DNA of 64,000 nt from Brumicola pallidula DSM 14239 = ACAM 615 (GTDB taxonomy: Bacteria; Pseudomonadota; Gammaproteobacteria; Enterobacterales; Alteromonadaceae), in contig NZ_KE386814.1 of the NCBI RefSeq assembly GCF_000428905.1, positions 248,001 through 312,000 of the forward strand. The letters run 5' to 3'. Position numbers and translations under genes: made by a program. Under the pieces are notes generated by a model that was not told where the DNA came from, did no database searches, and saw nothing but the letters and a program-made list of their open reading frames with translations. This document shows positions 8,303 through 18,805 of this stretch, piece after piece. Within the stretch, counting starts at the first letter, position 1. Each line of letters starts with the position of its first letter.

Positions 8303-8830
8303 TTATTTAAGACCAATGACTTCATATTGCCCTTCAACGATCAATTGAATGGCAACGGGCTTGTCACTGTTGTTCTTCCAATACCATCCATGCGAGCCCG
8401 CAAACGGTGAGGTAAAGCTACCTTTCATTGCGCTTAAAGTTGCGATTGCGTAACTCTCGAAATACCCCGTGGTATCTCCTTGTGGCTCGCCGTGCAAATC
8501 AAAGTAGAGCGGCTCACCGTCGGTTATCCATTCGTAGGTCATTTTTTCATACTGAGCCATTTGAAATTTATACTCGATACCTTTACCCGCAGGCACGGTC
8601 ACTTCAATCACCTGCTGTCCTTGCTTTGCGTTAACTATAATATCAGCTTTTGACTCAGCTTCATCGTCGTGGTGGGCTAATGCTGTTAAACCCAATCTAT
8701 GACCAATGTGAGTAGGGTCAATGTTGTATTCTGCTGGCAGAATAAAAACAACAAGGACAATTAGGGCGATTATCGTGGCTACAATCGTCGATTTAAGTAG
8801 TGTTTTAGTGCTAACTATAGGTGGTGTCAT
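8303..8830 (-). CDS. Single-pass membrane-anchored protein of metal-efflux operon
   Basis: A 175-aa protein with one N-terminal membrane helix (about residues 14-33) and a periplasmic domain beginning with a HHDDEAESKAD acidic/His linker. The domain is rich in beta strands and aromatic residues (KMTYEWITDGEPLYFDLHGEP, GSHGWYWKN). It corresponds to the transmembrane anchor protein seen in some CzcCBA-type operons. It sits between hupE and DUF6488 in the same operon. Function unknown; a periplasmic accessory of metal export is plausible. Confidence 0.65.
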   Translation of the reverse strand: MTPPIVSTKTLLKSTIVATIIALIVLVVFILPAEYNIDPTHIGHRLGLTALAHHDDEAESKADIIVNAKQGQQVIEVTVPAGKGIEYKFQMAQYEKMTYEWITDGEPLYFDLHGEPQGDTTGYFESYAIATLSAMKGSFTSPFAGSHGWYWKNNSDKPVAIQLIVEGQYEVIGLK

Positions 8831-8849
8831 TGTGTTTTCTCGTTCATTG

Positions 8850-12696
<3,847 letters not shown>

Positions 12697-13932
12697 CTAG
12701 TGATCGTGTGATGCGCCGGATTTTTCAATATCGGCTTTAATTATGTAGCTATTATCAGTGACGTAAACAGTCCCTAAATCGATGCCACCTAATACTTCGA
12801 TCCACTCACCCGCTTCACGGCCTAATTCAAGCATTCTAACTTCGTACTCTTCGCCTACTTTTGCATACACGACGGTGAAGTCCCTAAAGCTTTGCAACCC
12901 GATCCGCTTAACGGCGAGTGGTACCTCAAATGTGTCCACCTCTATCTGAGCACTCACAAACATACCTTCATTTAACTGACCATGGGTGTTGTCTATTTCT
13001 GCTAACAACAAGCGTGCTTGATCGTCACGCATAGGCAGTCTGGCGCCGTTAATAACGGAGGGGAATGTGCTAGCTTGACCATTTATCGCTAAGGTGACTG
13101 GTGCAGCTTGTTTAACCAAAGGTGCATCCATGGGGAACACGGCCAGTTCAGCAATAAGTTTGCTTATTTGCGTGACTTCTAAGAGGGTCCGTGAGCCTGT
13201 TTGCTCACCGGTATTTGCGTGCTGTTGACTGATGACACCGGCAATCGGTGATTTAATTTGGAATGACTGCAAGCTTTCGTTGCTTTCGATTGTGACGAGC
13301 AACTGACCTTCTTTAATCGTGTCGCCTAAACCCACGTGCATGCGTTTGATTTCACCTTCAAATCGGGCCTGAATAGTGCGCTTTGCATTAGCCGGCAATA
13401 CGAGTTTGCCGAACACCTTAACGGTTTTATGCAACGTGGCCGAACCGACAGTTTCCGTTTTAATATCCATGGCTTGTGCGACTTTTTCTTCAATGAGGGT
13501 ACGACCTTCAAAGTTATCGTACTGCCATGTATAGTTTTTGCCTTTATACTGCGCGCTAACGGACACGACAAAAGAGTGAGGTTCATAAATTACCGTATCG
13601 CCACGTAAATAATCGTCTTCTGCTTTAAAATTGATATCGTCTACAATGCCGCCTAAGCGCGTTAGTTTTATATTTAAATCAACCTGTTCAGGGCTTAACA
13701 GCTTATCGCCTTGTGTCACGTAGATACGAAACTCAGGGGGCACGCCGCTTTCAAATATAGTCAGCTCGACCGCAAAATCACCGTCGCGCAATAGTCTGCC
13801 CCCATGTATTCCTTTGTCTGGCTCAGCTTCTTCGCTTATCGCGGTGGAAGCTGCCTGTACGGCATTGGATGTCAGCGTAAAGGCCGTCCCTAGTTGACAC
13901 AAAAACACTAAAATAACGAGTCGTTTATTCAT
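12697..13932 (-). CDS. czcB: Periplasmic adaptor (membrane fusion) protein, CzcB type
   Basis: A 411-aa adaptor with a signal peptide (about residues 1-28). After a beta-rich N-terminal domain typical of metal-efflux adaptors (GIHGGRLLRDGDFAVELTIFE, about 42-62) comes a lipoyl/barrel-sandwich region (GEIKRMHVGLGDTIKEGQLLV and SPIAGVISQQHANTGEQ) and a beta-barrel with membrane-proximal domain. A His-rich end (GASHDH) may bind metal. It joins the RND pump to the outer-membrane channel. Confidence 0.9.
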   Translation of the reverse strand: MNKRLVILVFLCQLGTAFTLTSNAVQAASTAISEEAEPDKGIHGGRLLRDGDFAVELTIFESGVPPEFRIYVTQGDKLLSPEQVDLNIKLTRLGGIVDDINFKAEDDYLRGDTVIYEPHSFVVSVSAQYKGKNYTWQYDNFEGRTLIEEKVAQAMDIKTETVGSATLHKTVKVFGKLVLPANAKRTIQARFEGEIKRMHVGLGDTIKEGQLLVTIESNESLQSFQIKSPIAGVISQQHANTGEQTGSRTLLEVTQISKLIAELAVFPMDAPLVKQAAPVTLAINGQASTFPSVINGARLPMRDDQARLLLAEIDNTHGQLNEGMFVSAQIEVDTFEVPLAVKRIGLQSFRDFTVVYAKVGEEYEVRMLELGREAGEWIEVLGGIDLGTVYVTDNSYIIKADIEKSGASHDH

Positions 13933-13943
13933 CTTTTTCTCAC

Positions 13944-15257
13944 TTAATTGGAAAGGGTGGCACCCGTCAGGCGCTGAATTTCGATATGTTGAAGGTGGAT
14001 GGCTTGATAAGCATCCAGTAATTGCGCTTGCGTACTTAACAGCTCTTGTTTAATGGTGGTCCACTCTAAATAGCCGATTCGACCAATGTCATAAGCATCA
14101 CTCGCCTGCATGGAGGCTTTCTCTAATAGGGGGATCACTTGCTTGGTTAGCGTATCAATGACATGTTTACTGTGTTTCATGTTTTGCAAAAGTACAAACA
14201 GCTGGGTATTTAGTGCACGCTTTAGCACCTCGCTTTGACTTTGATACTCAGCTTGCTTGGCCTTAATTACTTGCACTTCACCCATGCTGCGCCCGTCATT
14301 GCCAAATGGAATAGAAATACCGGCGACCAAACCAAAATCATCACTTGTTTCATAGCGTCTTATTCCTGCCGACACCTGCCATTTTGGTCTGGCTTCGATA
14401 CGAGTAAGCGCTATTTCTGATTGCGCGATGCGCTGCTGATTAGCAAATGCGAGCAGCGCAGGATGCTCATTAAGCTTTGCTAACTGTGCTGATAAATTCT
14501 GTATAACGGGTACTTTGAGTAAATCGCCACGAAGTGTGTATCTGTCTGCTTCACCGCCCCATTGCGCCATTAATTTGTAGCGACTGGCCTCAAGTTCGTG
14601 TTCGAGATCTTCAACTTCCAAGGCTCTGCGAATTAATTCAGACTCTGATTGAAGTTGCTCAATAGATAAGCTTTTCCCTGCCATGACCTTTCGCGCAATG
14701 ACTTTTAGTACCTCATTAGCTTGTTTTTGGGCAAGTTTGGCGAGTTGCAATCTTTGATCTAAAATCAAGGCGTCAATGAATAGTGTGGCCGTTTGTGCAG
14801 CGATATCTAAGGCTTTTATTTCGATGTCAAAATCAACCTGTGTTGCGGCGATTTTGGCTGCATTCACACGACTTTCAATGGCTCTTTGCTCAAGTACCCA
14901 GCCAATGTTCAAGGTGCTTTGCGCCGCGCCAAAATTACTGTGTTCGCCAGTGCCCATGGCATCTTCAATAGTAAAGCCAATTGTTGGTCTCGGTAAAATC
15001 GTCGCTTGTTTTACCCTCGCATTTAGCGCATCACGTTGATAAGTGAATACGGCCATTTCCGGATGCTCAGCAAGCGCAAGACTAATGGCTTCAGATAACG
15101 CTAAGGTTTCTGAATTTACGTTATTTTGCGATAATGCTTGTTGTGGAAACAACATTAAGCCTAGGGTGAGTTGAAGACATAAATATCTCGCCCTTTTATT
15201 CAAAAGCCGAGCTGCAATCGGTTTTAAGATTAAGTGAAAATGAAACAGATTTTGCAT
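13944..15257 (-). CDS. czcC: TolC-family outer-membrane channel, CzcC type
   Basis: A 437-aa outer-membrane efflux protein. A hydrophobic export segment (about residues 27-43, ending QQALSQ) precedes two repeated helical OEP domains: SEAISLALAEHPEM opens the first, and the second contains GISIPFGNDGRSMGEVQ. The start at 15257 gives a long basic N-region before the signal core, so a downstream start is possible. Spacing to czcB is 11 bp, consistent with one transcript. Confidence 0.87.
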   Translation of the reverse strand: MQNLFHFHLILKPIAARLLNKRARYLCLQLTLGLMLFPQQALSQNNVNSETLALSEAISLALAEHPEMAVFTYQRDALNARVKQATILPRPTIGFTIEDAMGTGEHSNFGAAQSTLNIGWVLEQRAIESRVNAAKIAATQVDFDIEIKALDIAAQTATLFIDALILDQRLQLAKLAQKQANEVLKVIARKVMAGKSLSIEQLQSESELIRRALEVEDLEHELEASRYKLMAQWGGEADRYTLRGDLLKVPVIQNLSAQLAKLNEHPALLAFANQQRIAQSEIALTRIEARPKWQVSAGIRRYETSDDFGLVAGISIPFGNDGRSMGEVQVIKAKQAEYQSQSEVLKRALNTQLFVLLQNMKHSKHVIDTLTKQVIPLLEKASMQASDAYDIGRIGYLEWTTIKQELLSTQAQLLDAYQAIHLQHIEIQRLTGATLSN

Positions 15258-15267
15258 GGTTTAGTCC

Positions 15268-16242
15268 TTAAGAATGGGTAAAAACAGATTCAACAAGGTG
15301 ATGAGTGGCATCTACCGCAACAATGGTTACGCAAAGCATAATTAGCATTACCGCGACGGGAATAATCATCGGTATTGATTTTTTTGTGGGTTTTAGCAAT
15401 TGCTGTATTCGCAGCGTAATATCATTGGCACCAAAATAACTCAGATATAAGTTTGTATCCTTAGCTGGCAGTAACTTTTGTAATTTAACGACCTTTAGGA
15501 TGGTTGCAGCAACATCTTCCGCTGAATGTTTTAACACGGTAGATTGGTCGGCTGCGTGCTCGGTCATTAATCGATATTTCGCGTTTAAAAGCAGCGCTAG
15601 CTTTTTCGGATAGTAAGCTGACAAGCACGCAATTAATAACATAAATAGCGGATCTTTATTGCGGGTATGGGCTAGCTCATGCTCAATCACAATATTGAGT
15701 TCTGCGACACTCAGTTTATCAATCAGCCCTTGTGATATGTAACAGGTCGGACGCAATAGCCCGGAAGTAAACGCGGTGGCAACATCGCTGTCTATTATCA
15801 ATATTTTTTGGCCATGGTTAGTGAGGTGCTCTGAGCTTGAAAAGTGTTTTAATGTATATAAGGCATTACCTTGTCGATAAACTTGCGAACCTTTAATAAC
15901 GATTAAGCCCACACTAAATACGATAAAAAGAATCACAGTGACGCCGTGCCAACTATTTAATTGGAAAACGTAAAGGTGATGCCAGTGTGCAAGCCGTTCA
16001 ATCCGAGCATATAAAGCAGTTTGTTCAAACAAAGGGCTAAAAATAAGCATGGTTACTAAGCCTAAGAGCCATGGGCCTAATAGCCAAGTCCAAACCAACA
16101 TTTTCTGTGACGAGGTGGAATACAAGCTAACAAATCGTCCGAATAAAAACCAAGTAAAAGATAACAATAAAGCGCCAACGAAAAACCCAAGTAGGGCAAT
16201 TGCCATAAGATTCAGGGCAAGCGCTAAGTCACTTATCAGCAT
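15268..16242 (-). CDS. M56-family (BlaR1/MecR1-like) membrane metallopeptidase
   Basis: A 324-aa protein with membrane helices near residues 8-30, 48-70, 101-118 and a last one near 287-308. The zinc motif HELAH is at 188-192 with a further EHAAD acidic helix downstream. Unlike BlaR1 there is no large C-terminal penicillin-sensor domain; only about 15 residues follow the last helix. It overlaps the 3' end of the repressor gene by 14 bp. By analogy with BlaR1 it should cleave or inactivate that repressor on a signal, here presumably metal. Confidence 0.85.
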   Translation of the reverse strand: MLISDLALALNLMAIALLGFFVGALLLSFTWFLFGRFVSLYSTSSQKMLVWTWLLGPWLLGLVTMLIFSPLFEQTALYARIERLAHWHHLYVFQLNSWHGVTVILFIVFSVGLIVIKGSQVYRQGNALYTLKHFSSSEHLTNHGQKILIIDSDVATAFTSGLLRPTCYISQGLIDKLSVAELNIVIEHELAHTRNKDPLFMLLIACLSAYYPKKLALLLNAKYRLMTEHAADQSTVLKHSAEDVAATILKVVKLQKLLPAKDTNLYLSYFGANDITLRIQQLLKPTKKSIPMIIPVAVMLIMLCVTIVAVDATHHLVESVFTHS

Positions 16243-16627
16243 TACTTTTACTCTGCTTAAGTTGGCTGCGTTGGATCTCTATCAACTTCTCTAATTGGTC
16301 AAGCTGACCTTCATCCATGTCTGATGACACTGAAGAGAACGCAGCAACAAGACTGTTTTCACCTTGACTGATAAAGTCACTGGCAACGCTATCAATTAGC
16401 TTAGCGATTAATTCTTCCCGTTTTATTTTTGCGCGGTAAAGATAAGCGTGGCCCTGCTTTTCGCGACTTAACAGCCCTTTTTTGAAAAGGCGTTCCAATG
16501 CGCTTTGAACAGTATTAGGAGAACTGTCACGCTGTTTAGCGAGAGCCGCATGCACCTGTTTGGCATCGACATTGGGCGAGGACCAAAGATATTGTAGGAC
16601 CTGTTTTTCGAGTTCACCTAGAAACAT
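16229..16627 (-). CDS. BlaI/MecI/CopY-family transcriptional repressor
   Basis: A 132-aa winged-helix repressor. The N-terminal MFLGELEKQVLQYLW and the recognition region RDSSPNTVQSALERLFKKGLL are characteristic of BlaI/CopY. The family is a dimer released from its operator by proteolysis or metal. It is the first gene of the eight-gene efflux operon and overlaps its M56 partner. No Cys-rich CopY tail is present, favouring proteolytic rather than direct metal release. Confidence 0.9.
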   Translation of the reverse strand: MFLGELEKQVLQYLWSSPNVDAKQVHAALAKQRDSSPNTVQSALERLFKKGLLSREKQGHAYLYRAKIKREELIAKLIDSVASDFISQGENSLVAAFSSVSSDMDEGQLDQLEKLIEIQRSQLKQSKSNADK

Positions 16628-16676
16628 TTGAAATACGTACTGTTAATTTAGAGATTAAACATATACTGCCAGAACG

Positions 16677-16704
16677 AAAACCGATAAGCAATCGGTTTTA
16701 TAAT
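16677..16704 (+). promoter_or_regulatory. Perfect 9-bp dyad overlapping a TATAAT box, between blaI and DUF3147
   Basis: Arms AAAACCGAT (16677-16685) and ATCGGTTTT (16691-16699) surround a 5-base centre, and a perfect TATAAT (16699-16704) follows immediately, reading toward the DUF3147 remnant. The dyad occupies the spacer of that promoter and lies about 50 bp upstream of the repressor gene. It is a candidate operator for the BlaI-like repressor or its divergent promoter; it is not the canonical TACAnnTGTA. Confidence 0.45.
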
Positions 16705-16716
16705 ATGGAGTAATTG

Positions 16717-16854
16717 ATGGGCTGGTTGATCATAAAATATTTAATAACCGCAGCTATTATTGTTGGCGTTTCTGAAGTGGCTAAGCGCAATGAAAAGTTA
16801 GGCGCTTTATTGGTAACTTTACGGGCACGAGCGAACAGCCTGGCAAGATGGTGA
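16717..16854 (+). pseudogene. DUF3147 membrane protein, truncated after about 35 codons
   Basis: The N-terminus (MGWLIIKYLITAAIIVGVSE then VAKRNEKLGALLVTL) matches DUF3147, a small three-to-four-helix inner-membrane family. Similarity ends near 16821, where TnpB-like sequence begins, and the frame runs into an unrelated tail ending at TGA 16854. A good ribosome site (TATGGAG) precedes the ATG. The gene is interrupted by a transposon remnant and the rest of it is not found downstream, so a deletion accompanied the insertion. Confidence 0.75.
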
Positions 16855-17221
16855 AACAAAAGTCCGGCTTAAATCGTGCCATACTCGATCAGGGCTGGGG
16901 AGAATTCAGGCGGCAGCTGGACTACAAGGTGGCATGGAACGGTGGTATGCTGCTTGCAGTGCCGCCGCACCACACTAGCCAAACATGCCCGTGCTGCGGG
17001 CATGTCAGTAAAGACAATCGACTCACGCAAGCACAGTTCCTGTGCGTCGATTGTGGTTATGCAAATAACGCCGATGTGTCGGCGCGATCAATGTTTTAGA
17101 GCGAGGATATCGCTTGTTAGCCTGTGGAGAGTCGGCGCAGTCAGGCCGCTCTGTGAAGCAGGAACCCACCGAAGGTAGGGCGCAGAAGTTGCTTTCACCC
17201 GCAGGGATCCCCGCCCTTTAG
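16822..17221 (+). pseudogene. tnpB: IS200/IS605-family TnpB C-terminal remnant, frameshifted
   Basis: Starting at about 16822 a frame encodes a TnpB C-terminus: KSGLNRAILDQGWGEF, the zinc ribbon CPCCG...CVDCG, and NADV carrying the last RuvC acidic residue. One base is then missing near 17075-17080; after switching frame the sequence continues with the typical GAINVLERGYRLLACGE and SGRSVKQEPTE end, closing at 17221. The N-terminal two thirds, with RuvC-I/II, are absent. TnpB proteins are RNA-guided nucleases; this copy cannot be active. Confidence 0.88.
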
Positions 17222-17228
17222 GGCGGGG
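17209..17228 (+). mobile_element. IS605-type right-end hairpin
   Basis: A perfect 8-bp stem CCCCGCCC/GGGCGGGG with TTTA loop overlaps the end of the tnpB remnant and is followed by AGGATGTCAA. This is the usual right-end hairpin plus terminal sequence of IS605-group elements, where the transposase recognises the end and the TnpB guide RNA scaffold is encoded. The element boundary is therefore near 17238. Confidence 0.75.
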
Positions 17229-17607
17229 AGGATGTCAAGCTGGCAGTCGTCCTAAGAAACTTTAACTTGGACTTAATGACATAGGAATGCACCTCCAAAA
17301 AGCAGGCAATGATGGGTGTTTTTTCCTTTTTGGGGAGGCAGTATAAACGCATATTGATAAACCGAACTACTCTAAGTCGGGTTAACGGTAACTGCTATTA
17401 TAAATAAAGTATTGTGGCCGAAAACTCGACTAAAAAGCTACCGTAACCTAGCGCTATTTGTATCCGAAACGTGTGCGCTCTTGCCCCATACAACTAAAAA
17501 ATTTTGCGACAATTTAGCCGAAAACCTGCTTAATTGAACGAAATCCGAATGACCATAATTGGCACCTACTTGCCCGTCAATAAATTAGTGGAACCTTGCG
17601 CTTTGGG

Positions 17608-17771
17608 TCCATGCCGTGTGAAAACTAATTTGCGACCGTTGACAATGCGTCGCTTTGTCAACGAAACAAAGGAATTACCCGCAAAGGACCATTTATATTG
17701 ATTGTAGTGAAGGTTTTTAAGGGAAAATTAAAGACAAAAATCCATGATTTGGAGTTTTCACACGGCCTGGA
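17608..17771. repeat. 164-bp segment bounded by a 19-bp inverted repeat (MITE-like)
   Basis: TCCATGCCGTGTGAAAACT at 17608-17626 is repeated inverted at 17753-17771 with one mismatch. Inside is a second dyad, CGTTGACAA/TTGTCAACG (17637-17645 and 17655-17663). The size, lack of coding capacity and terminal inverted repeats resemble a non-autonomous transposable element. No clear target-site duplication was identified. Confidence 0.6.
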
Positions 17772-17900
17772 TCGAAAACGGCTATTAAGATAGATACTAG
17801 TTATAGGCACACAATCGCACAACAGCCATCAATACTTCATAAAAAATAAAATCAGATAAATACTGTGCAGTTGTAAATTTCACTTCATGGTCCATAAGTG

Positions 17901-17960
17901 TCGTTTCAAACTTTATCACCCAGTTTCAAACATTAATACACAGTTTCTAACTTTAATACG
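17901..17960. repeat. Three degenerate 20-bp direct repeats
   Basis: Units at 17901-17920, 17921-17940 and 17941-17960 share the pattern NAGTTTCAAACTTTAATACN with three to six differences. The first is preceded by TG, making a TGT at 17899-17901. Regularly spaced about 20-bp sites beginning at a TGT resemble transposase-binding repeats at the ends of Tn7- or Tn5053-type transposons; no transposase genes are nearby. Confidence 0.55.
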
Positions 17961-18450
17961 ATCGCACGCTACTGCTTAGTTGCATTTATAGAGGGGATAG
18001 TTGAAAGATTCGACTTGGGCAAGCCAGTTAAACGTCGCTAGTATCCTCAAAGGAGATTGTTTGCTTGACCGTTAAAAGAACATCGAAAAGATGAACGATG
18101 CCAATTCACGAGCCTGTAACGTATTCTGTGTAACTGCCATTATTTAACTCATTGGGATACTAATATAACACCTGAAATTAAAGGAATGTAAGGCAATTCC
18201 TCAGGCACATTATTTTCTAAAACAACATAAAATTGGAAAATTTGTTTAGTTTCTAAAAATAAAAATTATTTATTGAGTAACTTAAATACAAGGAAGTCCC
18301 AAATTCCCACCTCAGATGACAGATTTTGTAAGTTGATATGATGCTTATTTTCTATAATATTTTGTTTTTATTAAAATTCCCAAAGTTGAAAGAATTCCCA
18401 AATTAAACGATGTTGAACACATAAATATTCCGTTTACCCTAAAATCAAGG

Positions 18451-18480
18451 TTGACATATAGACGTCTATACGGCAAATTA
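18451..18480 (+). promoter_or_regulatory. Probable thr promoter with MetJ-type operator
   Basis: A perfect TTGACA (18451-18456) is followed directly by the 14-bp palindrome TATAGACGTCTATA (18457-18470), whose centre is the canonical MetJ half-site AGACGTCT. The -10 is weak (around 18475-18480). MetJ with S-adenosylmethionine binds arrays of such 8-mers; adjacent 8-mers here are poor, so a single strong box is what is visible. The site would block RNA polymerase at the -35/spacer. The same core occurs upstream of metK. Confidence 0.6.
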
Positions 18481-18542
18481 ACGGCATAAAATAAAAATAA
18501 AACTAACGACAAGAAAGTTAAACTGAGAGGGTTGAACTACGC

Positions 18543-18713
18543 ATGGTTAACATTGCACGAAAAAACGGCAATACAGCTACCCGTGCTAGTGACAAATTAC
18601 CTCGCGCAGCCTTTAATGCTGTGAGTCATATTGTAGCAATTATCATCACAACGAGAATAATGCAAACAATGACCAGTATGATGATTACCATGCCACTGAG
18701 GGGCCGTCGTTAG
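18543..18713 (+). CDS. thrL: thr operon leader peptide (Ile/Thr/Met-rich), attenuator control
   Basis: A 56-aa ORF with GAGAGG upstream of its ATG. Codons 33-50 (18639-18692) read Ile x5, Thr x5, Met x5 and only three other residues. An intrinsic terminator follows 28 bases after the stop and thrA starts 92 bases after the stop. This is the arrangement of a transcription-attenuation leader, where ribosome stalling at scarce aminoacyl-tRNAs prevents the terminator. Thr and Ile are classical for thrL; the five Met codons are not. The true start could be later (GTG at 18621). Confidence 0.75.
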   Translation: MVNIARKNGNTATRASDKLPRAAFNAVSHIVAIIITTRIMQTMTSMMITMPLRGRR

Positions 18714-18741
18714 CTTTTGTACATTAAGCAGTTAACGAAAG

Positions 18742-18763
18742 CCCGCCAAAAGCGGGTTTTTTT
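18742..18763 (+). terminator. thr attenuator (intrinsic terminator)
   Basis: Stem CCCGC (18742-18746) and GCGGG (18752-18756), extendable by flanking G/A-T pairs, with loop CAAAA and a run of seven T. It lies between the leader stop and thrA, so it must act as a regulated terminator. A competing antiterminator was not resolved; the GAGGGGCCG segment at 18698-18706 is one candidate partner. Confidence 0.85.
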
Positions 18764-18805
18764 GTATGTGGCAAATATAAGCTCATTTGAGTATAGGAGA
18801 GATAC

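Larger units (their letters stand above)
17239..18450. other. 1.2-kb region without intact genes (mobile-element scar)
   Basis: No open frame with credible start, ribosome site and composition was found on either strand. The stretch holds the 19-bp inverted repeat pair at 17608-17771, three 20-bp direct repeats at 17901-17960, repeated GCCGAAAAC words near 17414 and 17518, and several ATTCCCAA words between 18298 and 18402. Flanked by a TnpB remnant, it looks like successive remains of mobile elements. The last part becomes AT-rich toward the thr promoter. Confidence 0.6.

Noticed and set aside
17239-17610. Integron attC site or gene cassette
   Set aside because: Imperfect dyads are present but no R'/R'' core sites, no integrase and no cassette ORF were found.
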